DNA of 64,000 bases from Zeimonas sp050187175 (GTDB lineage Bacteria > Pseudomonadota > Gammaproteobacteria > Burkholderiales > Burkholderiaceae_E): the NCBI GenBank assembly GCA_050187175.1, contig JBFWXS010000005.1, positions 1 through 64,000 on the forward strand, read 5' to 3'. The notes under the pieces were generated by a model. It did no database searches and was not told the DNA's origin. It saw only the letters and a list, made by a program, of their open reading frames with translations. The translations under genes and the position numbers were made by a program. Position 1 is the first letter of the stretch. Every line of letters begins with the position of its first letter. Shown in pieces: positions 8,834 through 17,330 of this stretch.

Positions 8834-8860
8834 CATCAATTTTGATGTCATTTTTCATCA
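8834..8860 (-). promoter_or_regulatory. Putative vapBC operator/promoter region
   Basis: Just upstream of vapB is a short A/T-rich island with two inverted repeats. CATCAA-TT-TTGATG (8834-8847) is a perfect 6-bp dyad, and TGATG (8843-8847) pairs with CATCA (8856-8860). On the minus strand a TTGCCA-N17-AAAAAT arrangement lies across it. Closely spaced dyads are typical of ribbon-helix-helix antitoxin operators. Assignment to VapB is inferred from position. Confidence 0.5.
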
Positions 8861-8947
8861 TTTCAGACATCTTGGCAAGCGCACCCCTACCGAATCGGCG
8901 TTTAGCTCTTGCAGAAATGCCCGCCTGGGGAGGCTTGGCAGTTCGCG

Positions 8948-10531
8948 TCAGTCCACCAGATTCGCGTACAGATCGTGCTCGTCCGCATCGTCGATGCGGA
9001 CCTTGACGCGCGCGCCGGCCGGCAGCGCCTCGGCTTCAGCGCGTCCGCTCAAGGCCACGAACACGGCGCCGTCGATCTCCGGCGCGTCACCCGGCGAGCG
9101 GGCCACGGCGCGCCACAGTCCCTGTGCGGCATCGTGCTCGATGGCGTCGACCAGGACCTCGGTATCGCGCCCCACCCAGCGGCGCAGCCGCCGTTCGCTG
9201 ATCGTCTGCTGGACCTCCATGAAGCGCGCGCGCCGCTCCTCGCGGACCTCGTCCGGCAAGGCGCCGGGCAGTTCATTCGCGGCGGCCCCCGTCACGGGCG
9301 AATAGGCGAAACAGCCGACGCGGTCGAGTTCGGCCTCGCGCAGGAAATCGAGCAGGTGCTCGAACTCGTCCTCGGTCTCGCCGGGAAAGCCCGCGATGAA
9401 GGTGCTGCGGATCGTGAGATCGGGACAGATGGCCCGCCAGGCGCGAATGCGCTCGATGTTCTTCTCGCCGGAGGCCGGCCGCTTCATCAGCTTCAGGATG
9501 CGCGGATGCGAATGCTGGAACGGCACGTCCAGATACGGCAGCACCTTGCCCTCGGCCATCAGCGGCAGCACCTCGTCGACGTGCGGATACGGATACACAT
9601 AGTGCAGCCGCACCCAGACGCCGAGCCGCGCGAGTTCGCGAACCAGTTCGGTCATACGCGTGCGCACCGGCCGGCCGTCGACGAAGCCGGTACGGTAGCG
9701 GACGTCGACACCGTAGGCGCTGGTGTCCTGCGAGATCACCAGCAGCTCCTGCACACCCGACTTGACGAGCGCCTCGGCCTCGCGCATCACGTCGCCGATC
9801 GGCCGGCTGACCAGGTCGCCGCGCATGGCCGGAATGATGCAGAAGCTGCAGCGATGGTTGCAGCCCTCGGAGATCTTCAGGTACGCATAGTGCCGCGGCG
9901 TGAGCTTGATACCCGCCGCGGGCACCAGGTCGGTGAACGGATCGTGCGGCTTGGGCAGATGCGAATGCACGTGCTGCATCACTTCCGCAGTGGCATGAGG
10001 CCCAGTGACCGCCAGCACCTTGGGATGCGCCTCGGCCACCAGATTGCCGCCGTCGGCGCCCTGCCTGGCTCCCAGGCAGCCCGTAACGATGACCTTGCCG
10101 TTCTCGGCCAGCGCCTCGCCGATCGCATCGAGCGATTCCTGCACGGCTTCGTCGATGAAGCCACAGGTGTTGACGATGACCAGGTCCGAGCCGCCGTAGT
10201 CGCCAGCGATGTCGTAGCCCTCGGCGCGCAGCTGGGTCAGGATGCGCTCGGAATCGACCAGCGCTTTCGGACAGCCGAGCGACACGAACCCGACCTTCGG
10301 CGCGGCCCCGGCTGCCCGACGCGCACGCCGCGGCCGGGCCCCCGGCGCCGCGCCGGAATGACCCTGCGGCGCCGTGCCCGAAGCACCCTCTTGCGCGGCG
10401 CCGGAATGCTTTTCCTTTGCCGCGGCGGCGCGGCCTTTCGCTGCTGCGACGGGGCGGCCCTTCGCTGCTGCGCCGGCGTGGTCCTTCGCTACTGCGCCGG
10501 GCCGGCGCGCTTGTTTTTCGACGATCGACAT
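8948..10531 (-). CDS. rimO: Ribosomal protein uS12 methylthiotransferase RimO, with N-terminal tail
   Basis: RimO is a radical-SAM enzyme that adds a methylthio group to an aspartate of ribosomal protein S12. The core shows the N-terminal cluster cysteines (SLGCPKALVDSE, NTCGFIDEA, TGCLGAR), the radical-SAM motif CNHRCSFC, and a C-terminal TRAM-like domain ending HDLYANLVD. At 527 residues it is about 80 longer than usual. The surplus is an Ala/Lys/Arg-rich tail built from an 8-residue repeat (AKGRPVAA, AKGRAAAA, AKDHAGAA) that resembles histone-H1-like bacterial tails. The ATG at 10531 is chosen because it has a good Shine-Dalgarno (AGGAAA about 8 nt upstream); no usable start lies close to the conserved core. 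A terminator separates it from phaR upstream. Confidence 0.94.
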   Translation of the reverse strand: MSIVEKQARRPGAVAKDHAGAAAKGRPVAAAKGRAAAAKEKHSGAAQEGASGTAPQGHSGAAPGARPRRARRAAGAAPKVGFVSLGCPKALVDSERILTQLRAEGYDIAGDYGGSDLVIVNTCGFIDEAVQESLDAIGEALAENGKVIVTGCLGARQGADGGNLVAEAHPKVLAVTGPHATAEVMQHVHSHLPKPHDPFTDLVPAAGIKLTPRHYAYLKISEGCNHRCSFCIIPAMRGDLVSRPIGDVMREAEALVKSGVQELLVISQDTSAYGVDVRYRTGFVDGRPVRTRMTELVRELARLGVWVRLHYVYPYPHVDEVLPLMAEGKVLPYLDVPFQHSHPRILKLMKRPASGEKNIERIRAWRAICPDLTIRSTFIAGFPGETEDEFEHLLDFLREAELDRVGCFAYSPVTGAAANELPGALPDEVREERRARFMEVQQTISERRLRRWVGRDTEVLVDAIEHDAAQGLWRAVARSPGDAPEIDGAVFVALSGRAEAEALPAGARVKVRIDDADEHDLYANLVD

Positions 10532-10550
10532 CGAGATTTCCTGACGACAG

Positions 10551-10580
10551 AAAACAAAAACGCCGCTGGCGAGGCGGCGT
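10551..10580 (-). terminator. Rho-independent terminator after phaR
   Basis: On the minus strand a 7-bp perfect stem (ACGCCGC, 10560-10566, with GCGGCGT, 10574-10580) and a 7-nt loop are followed by a T-rich run (complement of 10551-10560). It lies about 30 bp past the phaR stop and just before the rimO start, so it should end the pha transcript. Confidence 0.85.
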
Positions 10581-10610
10581 CCGACCAACCGGATATTTTA
10601 GCCTGCGGCG

Positions 10611-11219
10611 CTATTTCTTGTCGCCGCTGCTACTGCCGCTGCCGCTGGAGCCGGAACCCGGTCCAGGCCCGGGCCCACCCGGCGGCTGGCCACCGGGGAA
10701 CGGAAAGTTCTGGAACATGTTGCGCGTCTGCGCCTGCATCTGCTCCTGCATCTGCACGAACAGGTTCTTGCTCTGCTCGATGTAGTTGCCCATCATCGTC
10801 TGGATCATCGGCGTCTGCACCGACATGAACTGCGCCCACATCTCCGGGTTCGGCATTCCCTTGGCATCGTAGAAGCCCTTGGACTGCTCCTGCAGCTTGT
10901 TCTGGATCTCGACGAAGGCCTGCATCGTCTTCTCCAGATAGGTGCCCATCATGCCCTGCATGGCGTGGCCGTAGAAGCGGATGATCTGCGCCAGCATCGC
11001 CGACGAGAAAAGCGGCGCACCGCCGGCTTCTTCCTCCAGGATGATCTGCAGCAGGATCTGGCGCGTCAGATCCTCCATCGACTTCGCGTCGACGACCTTG
11101 AAGTCCTCGTTGTCGAGCACCAGCAGCTTGATGTCGGCCAATGTGATGTAGGCGCTCGTCTGCGTGTCGTACAAGCGCCGGTTCGGATATTTCTTGATCA
11201 ATCGAGTGGCATTGGCCAT
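10611..11219 (-). CDS. phaR: Polyhydroxyalkanoate synthesis regulator PhaR
   Basis: PhaR binds DNA and nascent PHB granules and represses phasin genes and its own gene until polymer appears. The 202-residue protein has the diagnostic N-terminal DNA-binding domain (RLIKKYPNRRLYDT, SAYITLADIKLLV) followed by two PHB-accumulation regions rich in Met/Gln helices (MMGTYLEKTMQAF, FMSVQTPMIQTMMG). A Gly/Pro/Ser-rich disordered tail ends the protein. It is the last gene of phaC-phaB-phaR, about 96 bp after phaB, and is followed by a rho-independent terminator. Confidence 0.96.
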   Translation of the reverse strand: MANATRLIKKYPNRRLYDTQTSAYITLADIKLLVLDNEDFKVVDAKSMEDLTRQILLQIILEEEAGGAPLFSSAMLAQIIRFYGHAMQGMMGTYLEKTMQAFVEIQNKLQEQSKGFYDAKGMPNPEMWAQFMSVQTPMIQTMMGNYIEQSKNLFVQMQEQMQAQTRNMFQNFPFPGGQPPGGPGPGPGSGSSGSGSSSGDKK

Positions 11220-11275
11220 TGAGCTCTCCGCTTCCGTATCTGGCGAGCGCCCCGCTGACGGGACGCCGGATCCGC

Positions 11276-11304
11276 GGCGCGGCCGCCGGGGCGGCTGCCG
11301 CGCC
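11276..11304 (-). other. Intercistronic hairpin between phaB and phaR
   Basis: GGCGCGGC (11276-11283) pairs perfectly with GCCGCGCC (11297-11304) around a 13-nt GC-rich loop, just downstream of the phaB stop. There is no T-run, so it is unlikely to be a full terminator. It could stabilise the upstream message or set the relative level of phaR. Confidence 0.45.
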
Positions 11305-11315
11305 GGTTCGCGCCT

Positions 11316-12053
<738 letters not shown>

Positions 12054-12122
12054 GACGATCCTCTTCGCTTTCTGTTTGGTCGGTAATACAGGGCCGGCTG
12101 ACCGCTCCGGCTTTCATCGGCA

Positions 12123-12145
12123 CCGTCCGCCGGAGCGGCGGACGG
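12123..12145 (-). other. Intercistronic hairpin between phaC and phaB
   Basis: A perfect 10-bp stem, CCGTCCGCCG (12123-12132) and CGGCGGACGG (12136-12145), closes a 3-nt loop. It lies 42 bp after the phaC stop. No T-run follows on the minus strand. It is likely an mRNA 3'-end stabiliser or partial attenuator; this is inferred from structure only. Confidence 0.55.
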
Positions 12146-12187
12146 GCCTGAACGGATGCCCTCGACGTTGCGGCGATCGCGCATCGG

Positions 12188-14044
12188 TTACGGCGCCCGT
12201 TGCTTGACGTAGCTGCCCGGCGCCGGTTCGAGCGCGCGCAGCCGTTCGTTGCCCGGCTGGGCCGGCGCCTTGCGCGACTCGCCGCGATACGCCGACAGCC
12301 AGTCGACCCAGTCCGGCCACCAGCTGCCCGGATGCTCGAGCGCGCCGTCCAGCCAGTCGTCGGCCGAGGTCGGCAGCCTGTCGTTGATCCAGTGCGAGCG
12401 GCGGTTCTTGGCCGGCGGATTGATGACGCCCGCGATGTGACCGGATGCGCCGAGCACGAAGCGCAGCGGTCCCTTCAGCAGTTGCGTCGATGCATAGCCG
12501 CCGCGCCAGGGGACGATGTGATCCTCGCGCGACGCGTAGATGTAGGTCGGCACGCCGATCGCGCCGAGGTCGATGGGCTGGCCACAGCAGCGCAGGCGTC
12601 CGGGGATGCGCAGCTCGTTCTGCAGATAGGTATGACGAAGATACCAGCAGTACATCGGCCCCGGCAGATTGGTGCCGTCGCTGTTCCAGTACAGCAGGTC
12701 GAAGGCCGGCGGCGCTTCGCCCTTCAGGTAGTTGCTGACGACGTAGTTCCAGACCAGGTCGTTCGGCCGCAGGAAGTTGAACGTGGCGGCCAGCTCGCGG
12801 CCCGGCATCACACCGCCGCCGCCCAGCGTGGTTTCGCGATAGGCGACGAAGGCCTCGTCGACGAACAGGCCGATGACGCCCGGGTCGGCGAAATCGAGGA
12901 AGGTCGTCAGCAGCGTCATCGATTCGATCCAGCGATCGCCGCGCGCGGCCAGCACCGCCGCCGCCGCGCCGAGCAGCGTTCCGCCGACGCAGAAGCCGAG
13001 CACGTTGATGCGCTGCTGATCGCTGATCTCGCGCGCGACGCGGATCGCCTCGATGACGCCGTGCTCCAGATAGTCGTCCCAGGTCAGATGCCCTTGCTCG
13101 GGGCCGACATTGCGCCACGACAGCATGAACACCGTATGGCCCTGCGCCACCGCATGAGCGACCAGCGAGTTCTCGGGCTGCAGATCGAGGATGTAGTACT
13201 TGTTGATGCAGGGCGGCACCATCAGCAGCGGACGGCTGCCTACCGTAGGCGTCGTGGGTTCGTACTGGATGATCTGGATCAGCTCGTTCTGGTAGATGAC
13301 CGAGCCGGGCGTGGTGGCGACGTTGCGTCCGACCTCGAAAGCCGAGTCGTCGGTCTGCGAGATGCGGCCCTTGCGCAGGTCGCCGATCAGGTTCTGGATG
13401 CCCTGCTGCAGGCTCTTGCCCTGCGTTTCGATCAAGCGCTGCTGCGCCTCGGGATTGGTCAGCAGGAAGTTGGCCGGCGACATCGCATCGATCCACTGGT
13501 CGACGGCGAAGCGCACGCGTTCGCGCGCCTTCGGCTCGCCGTCCACCGAATCGGCCAGCCGCTTCATGAATTCCGCGTTAAGCAGGTACAGGCCGGCCGT
13601 CCACGCGTAGGGGCCGCTGCGCCATGCCGCATCGGCGAAACGCCGGTCCTGCGGCGGCGCCGGCTCGGCGCTGCCGAGCAGTTCGCGGACGCGGCGCAGA
13701 TAGTCCGCCTGCAGCTCGGCCAGCCGGCGCGGATCGACGTGGATGGCTGAAGGCGCCGCTGCCTGCAGCAAGGGTTCGAGCTGCGGCGAGAATGGATCGA
13801 ATGACCGGGGATCGAAGGACCGGGGATCGAAGAATCGCGGATCGGATGACGGCGCGGCGCCGGCGCTGCTGCGCTTGCCGCCCTGCGCCGCGCCGGTGCG
13901 CTGGCCCTCCGCCTCGGCGGCGGCCGCACCGCGAGGCGGCGCGCTGCTCTTGCGCGTACTGCGGCGAGGCTTGTCGGGATTGACGGCTTTAGTCTTGCGC
14001 GACTGCGTCGCGGCTGTAGTCTTATCTCTTGCCGCGCCCGGCAT
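12188..14044 (-). CDS. phaC: Class I poly(3-hydroxyalkanoate) synthase
   Basis: PhaC polymerises (R)-3-hydroxybutyryl-CoA into PHB on granule surfaces. The lipase-like box GFCVGGT carries the nucleophile Cys (about residue 352). The catalytic Asp (SREDHIVPW) and His (GASGHIAG) follow, and the Trp/Tyr-rich stretch TWDDYLEHGV is typical of class I. The N-terminal ~110 residues are low complexity and contain a 15-bp tandem repeat (13796-13852) encoding SFDPR units. I chose the ATG at 14044 because GGAGAG lies just ahead of it and the likely transcript starts near 14076; an ATG 18 nt upstream (14062) is the alternative. It is the first gene of phaC-phaB-phaR, with a sigma70-like promoter directly upstream. 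Confidence 0.96.
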   Translation of the reverse strand: MPGAARDKTTAATQSRKTKAVNPDKPRRSTRKSSAPPRGAAAAEAEGQRTGAAQGGKRSSAGAAPSSDPRFFDPRSFDPRSFDPFSPQLEPLLQAAAPSAIHVDPRRLAELQADYLRRVRELLGSAEPAPPQDRRFADAAWRSGPYAWTAGLYLLNAEFMKRLADSVDGEPKARERVRFAVDQWIDAMSPANFLLTNPEAQQRLIETQGKSLQQGIQNLIGDLRKGRISQTDDSAFEVGRNVATTPGSVIYQNELIQIIQYEPTTPTVGSRPLLMVPPCINKYYILDLQPENSLVAHAVAQGHTVFMLSWRNVGPEQGHLTWDDYLEHGVIEAIRVAREISDQQRINVLGFCVGGTLLGAAAAVLAARGDRWIESMTLLTTFLDFADPGVIGLFVDEAFVAYRETTLGGGGVMPGRELAATFNFLRPNDLVWNYVVSNYLKGEAPPAFDLLYWNSDGTNLPGPMYCWYLRHTYLQNELRIPGRLRCCGQPIDLGAIGVPTYIYASREDHIVPWRGGYASTQLLKGPLRFVLGASGHIAGVINPPAKNRRSHWINDRLPTSADDWLDGALEHPGSWWPDWVDWLSAYRGESRKAPAQPGNERLRALEPAPGSYVKQRAP

Positions 14045-14082
14045 CGCTCTCTCCACGCTCATCCCGCAGGTATCGTTTGATC

Positions 14083-14110
14083 ATTCTGCACCGCGAGTTT
14101 ATTTTGTCAA
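14083..14110 (-). promoter_or_regulatory. Putative sigma70 promoter of phaC
   Basis: On the minus strand a consensus -35 TTGACA (14110-14105) is followed by a 16-bp spacer and CAGAAT (14088-14083, four of six matches to the -10 consensus). A start near 14076 would leave a leader of about 30 nt before the ATG at 14044. It is one of the best promoter matches in the window. Confidence 0.6.
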
Positions 14111-14209
14111 CGCAACAACCATGCCGGCCCGTGGGCACGCGCCGGAGCGGCCCTGCCGAGCTATGACTGTGGCTGCGTGCAGCATCGCTCGTCCAGAAGG
14201 GTAATCCCG

Positions 14210-14512
14210 ATGTACATAGTTTCAATCGCGTGGCTATATGTTGTGGTGCTCATGGCGGCCACCGAAACCTCGTTCGCCGCGGGACTGGCGACCTTCGTGT
14301 TCTATGGCGCTCTGCCGCTCGGGATCGTGCTGTACCTGATGGACACTCCGCGGCGCAGGCGCCGGCGCGCGCTGGCGGCGCAGCTGGAAGAGCCGATGCC
14401 TGAGGAGCAGCCACTGCGGACGGGTCCGGCGGCCGCTGCAGCCGGCGCTCAGGGATCCAGCCAGATCAGCGAGGCCATGCGGCCGCTGCCGGCATCGCGG
14501 CGGAACGAATAG
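14210..14512 (+). CDS. Small inner-membrane protein of unknown function
   Basis: This 100-residue protein begins MYIVSIAWLYVVVLMAATE and has two predicted membrane segments (about 3-18 and 22-45) with little periplasmic loop. An Arg-rich segment (TPRRRRRRAL) marks the cytoplasmic side, followed by an Ala/Gln-rich tail. AGAAGG lies 8 nt before the ATG, a good Shine-Dalgarno. Proteins of this shape are common in Burkholderiales genomes, but I know of no assigned function. It is divergent from phaC, and its 3' end overlaps pgeF on the opposite strand by 64 bp. Confidence 0.75.
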   Translation: MYIVSIAWLYVVVLMAATETSFAAGLATFVFYGALPLGIVLYLMDTPRRRRRRALAAQLEEPMPEEQPLRTGPAAAAAGAQGSSQISEAMRPLPASRRNE

Positions 14513-15264
14513 AAGCGCTGGTCCTCGCCGACGGTGCAGTGGCCGCCGCCGCTCACGCTCGTCACACCGGCCCGGCCGAGCCTGAGCCGCGCCAGCCGGT
14601 ACAGATCCGCCAGCCACTTGCCGGGACGCACGCCGGGAACGAAGGCCGCCGCGCTGGCCGGGTCCTGCTCGCAGAATGCGCGGTACACGTCGTCGCCGAC
14701 CTCGAACGCCGCCGGACCGATCGCCGGCCCCAGCCAGGCCTGCAGCTCGGCGCCGGCAGGCACATGTTCGCGCAGCGCCTGCGCCGTCGCCTCGAGCACA
14801 CCCGCAGCCAGTCCGCGCCAGCCGGCATGGGCGACGCCGACCGCCCTGCCCTGCGTCTCGGCGAAGAACACCGGCAGGCAGTCGGCCGTCAGCACGGTCA
14901 GCACCACACCGCGGCGTCCGGTGACGGCGGCGTCGGCGATCGGCTCGTCCTGAGCAGCCGTCGCGCCGACGACGTGCACTGCGGTGCCGTGCACCTGCCG
15001 CAGCCAGCACGGCTCGGCGGGCAGCACGGCGCGCAGGCGGCGGCGGTTCTCCCGCACGGCCTGCGCGTCGTCGCCGCAGCGCGAACCGAGGTTCAGACCA
15101 CCGGGCAGCCCGTCGGCCAGCCCCCATTGGCCGGTGCTGACGCCGCCGCGCCGTCCGCTGACGAAGGCCTGCACGCCGGGCACCGACCAGTCCGGGACCA
15201 GTTCGGCCAGCGCATGCCAGGGGGCGCGCTCGACGGTGGCGGGCTCGGGCCGCGTTTCCTTCAT
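14449..15264 (-). CDS. pgeF: Peptidoglycan editing factor / purine nucleoside phosphorylase PgeF
   Basis: This is a YfiH (DUF152) protein of 271 residues, formerly called a laccase-domain polyphenol oxidase. Family members act as copper/zinc-dependent purine nucleoside phosphorylases or adenosine deaminases, and YfiH/PgeF guards against mis-incorporation of serine in peptidoglycan precursors. The metal-site motifs are present: WLRQVHGTAVH, LTADCLPVFF with its Cys, and GVAHAGWRGL. It follows rluD by 24 bp on the same strand, an order conserved across beta- and gammaproteobacteria. Confidence 0.94.
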   Translation of the reverse strand: MKETRPEPATVERAPWHALAELVPDWSVPGVQAFVSGRRGGVSTGQWGLADGLPGGLNLGSRCGDDAQAVRENRRRLRAVLPAEPCWLRQVHGTAVHVVGATAAQDEPIADAAVTGRRGVVLTVLTADCLPVFFAETQGRAVGVAHAGWRGLAAGVLEATAQALREHVPAGAELQAWLGPAIGPAAFEVGDDVYRAFCEQDPASAAAFVPGVRPGKWLADLYRLARLRLGRAGVTSVSGGGHCTVGEDQRFYSFRRDAGSGRMASLIWLDP

Positions 15265-15288
15265 CGGAATTCCTTCATCGCAAGATCC

Positions 15289-16497
15289 TCAATCGGGCTC
15301 GAAAGCCGCATGCGCGCGTTCCATGGCCAGCTCGATGTCGATGCCGGCGCGCCGGCACAGATCGAGCATGTCCGGCGGCAGCGGCTGCTCCCAGCACCCC
15401 CCCCCGCCGCCGGCCGGATGTCGCAGTGCCAGCCGCCAGGCGTGCAGTGCCTGGCGAGCGAACCCGTCGACGGCAGGTCCGCCGTATAGCGTATCGCCGA
15501 CCAGCGGATGGCCGATGCTGCGCAGGTGTACGCGAATCTGGTGCGTCCGGCCGCTCTGCAGCCGGCACTCGACGAGCGTGACCGGCCGGCCGCCCAGCGC
15601 GCCGCCGGCCAGACTGCGATAGAACGTGCAGGCGGCACGTCCCTTGGACGCCGGCACTACTGCCATCCTGACGCGCGAGGCCTCGTCGCGCCCGATCGGC
15701 GCATCGACGCGCCCGGCGGCGGCGCAGCGGCCGTCGGCCAGCGCCAGGTAGCGGCGCCCCATGCTGCGATCGGCCAGCTGAGCGGCCAGCGCCTGCATCG
15801 CGGCTTCGGTCTTGGCCACCACCATCAGTCCGCTGGTGTCGCGATCGAGCCGGTGCACGATGCCGGCGCGCGGCAGCGCCGCCAGGCCGGGCCGGTGATA
15901 AAGCAGCCCGTTCATCAGCGTACCGCGCCAGTTGCCGGGCGCCGGGTGCACGACGAGCCCGGCCGGCTTGGCCAGCACCAGCAGGGCATCGTCCTCGGCA
16001 AGCACGTCCAGCGGCACTGGATCGGGCGCGAACGCAGCGTCCGCATCACGCGGCTGCGGCTCGACGACGATCGACTCACGGCCGGTCAGCCGCGTCTTGG
16101 CCGGCAGCACACGATCGTCGCAGCGCACCGCGCCCAGCGCGATCCAGTGCTGCAGCCGGGTGCGCGACACGCCGGGCAGCCGGGGCGCCAGCTGTTCGGC
16201 GACGTAGCGATCGAGGCGCTGGCCGGCACCGGACACCGCCGACAGGACGATCGCTTCGACGTCGGCCGCAAGCTCAGCCTCGGCCGCGGCTCGAGGCGCA
16301 GCGTCGATGGCAGCCCGAGGCGCAGCATCGGCGGCAGTGGCGGCCCCAAGCTCAGCCGCCACGGCGGCAGCATCGGATGCAAGCTGATCCGGTCCGGCGG
16401 GCGCCGCCCGCGAACGGGCCGCCTTGCGGCGTCGTATCGGCCCGCCTGCCGCTGAGTCGGGGGCATCCCCGGAGGGCTTGGCTATAATCGGCTCCAT
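15289..16497 (-). CDS. rluD: 23S rRNA pseudouridine synthase RluD
   Basis: RluD makes pseudouridines in helix 69 of 23S rRNA, needed for ribosome assembly and release. An S4 RNA-binding domain (GQRLDRYVAEQ, SRTRLQHWIALGAV) precedes the catalytic RluA-type domain with HRLDRDTSGLMV, in which the first Asp after RL is the catalytic residue; LQSGRTHQIRVHL and HPLVGDTLYGG follow. The N-terminal ~95 residues are Ala/Arg/Asp-rich and poorly conserved. The start is uncertain: ATG 16497 overlaps the divergent bamD start codon, other ATGs lie upstream inside bamD antisense, and a GTG within the Ala-rich tail is possible. It is transcribed with pgeF. Confidence 0.9.
   Translation of the reverse strand: MEPIIAKPSGDAPDSAAGGPIRRRKAARSRAAPAGPDQLASDAAAVAAELGAATAADAAPRAAIDAAPRAAAEAELAADVEAIVLSAVSGAGQRLDRYVAEQLAPRLPGVSRTRLQHWIALGAVRCDDRVLPAKTRLTGRESIVVEPQPRDADAAFAPDPVPLDVLAEDDALLVLAKPAGLVVHPAPGNWRGTLMNGLLYHRPGLAALPRAGIVHRLDRDTSGLMVVAKTEAAMQALAAQLADRSMGRRYLALADGRCAAAGRVDAPIGRDEASRVRMAVVPASKGRAACTFYRSLAGGALGGRPVTLVECRLQSGRTHQIRVHLRSIGHPLVGDTLYGGPAVDGFARQALHAWRLALRHPAGGGGGCWEQPLPPDMLDLCRRAGIDIELAMERAHAAFEPD
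16483..16488 (+). promoter_or_regulatory. Consensus -10 box before bamD
   Basis: A perfect TATAAT ends only 7 bp before the bamD ATG. No good -35 is visible. If used rightward, transcription would start at or next to the start codon, giving a leaderless or nearly leaderless bamD message. The same box read leftward (ATTATA) is not a consensus match. Confidence 0.45.
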
Positions 16498-17305
16498 GAA
16501 ATCCATTGCGCTTTGGCTGCGCGCGCTCGCCGCCGCTATCGTGGTCGTGTCGCTGGCCGCCTGCAGCACCGGGGACGGGCCGGACCTCACCATCGGCTGG
16601 ACGCCCGAACGATTATATTCAGAGGCCAAGGAAGAGATGGCCACCGGCAACTGGGAGCCGGCCATCAAGCTGCTCGAGAAGCTCGAGTCGCGCTATCCGT
16701 TCGGCCGCTGGGCGCAGCAGGCTCAGCTTGACATTGCGTATGCGCACTTCAAGGACAACGAGCGCGCCCTCGCGCTGGCCGCCGTCGACCGCTTCATGAA
16801 GCTGCATCCGAACCATGAATCGCTCGACTATGCGTATTACCTGAAGGGACTGATCAACTTCAACGAGCAGCAGGGGCTGTTCGCCCGCTTCGGCGGCCAG
16901 GATCTGTCGGAGCGCGATCTGCAGGCGGCGCGCGAGTCGTTCGACTCGTTCAAGGAACTGATCAACCGCTTTCCCGAGAGCAAGTACGCGGCCGACGCCG
17001 AATCCCGCATGGCGTACCTGATCAACTCCATGGCCCAGGGCGAAGTGCACGTCGCACGCTACTACTTCCGCCGCGGCGCGTTCATCGCGGCGGCCAATCG
17101 CGCACAAGGCGTCGTCCGCCAGTACCAGCGTTCGCCGGCCGTCGAGGAAGCGCTGTACCTGATGGTGCGCTCCTACGAGCGCCTGGGCCTGAACGACCTG
17201 CGCGACGACGCGGAGCGCGTGCTGCGCAGCAATTTCCCCGACAGCCAGTTGCTGGCCAGGGGCTACCCGGAAGACTCGCGCCGCTGGTGGCAGGTCTGGC
17301 GCTGA
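16496..17305 (+). CDS. bamD: Outer membrane assembly lipoprotein BamD
   Basis: BamD is the essential lipoprotein of the BAM complex that inserts beta-barrel proteins into the outer membrane. The 269-residue product has a lipoprotein signal with lipobox SLAAC (Cys23). Tetratricopeptide-like repeats follow (LYSEAKEEMATGNWEPAIKL, with RYPFGRWAQQAQLDIAYAHF after it), together with the family signature NHESLDYAYYLKGLINF. The length and C-terminus (RRWWQVWR) are normal. It is divergent from rluD with overlapping start codons, and a consensus -10 box sits 7 bp upstream. Confidence 0.96.
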   Translation: MKSIALWLRALAAAIVVVSLAACSTGDGPDLTIGWTPERLYSEAKEEMATGNWEPAIKLLEKLESRYPFGRWAQQAQLDIAYAHFKDNERALALAAVDRFMKLHPNHESLDYAYYLKGLINFNEQQGLFARFGGQDLSERDLQAARESFDSFKELINRFPESKYAADAESRMAYLINSMAQGEVHVARYYFRRGAFIAAANRAQGVVRQYQRSPAVEEALYLMVRSYERLGLNDLRDDAERVLRSNFPDSQLLARGYPEDSRRWWQVWR

Positions 17306-17330
17306 ACGGCAGCCAGGCCTGCGGCGATGG

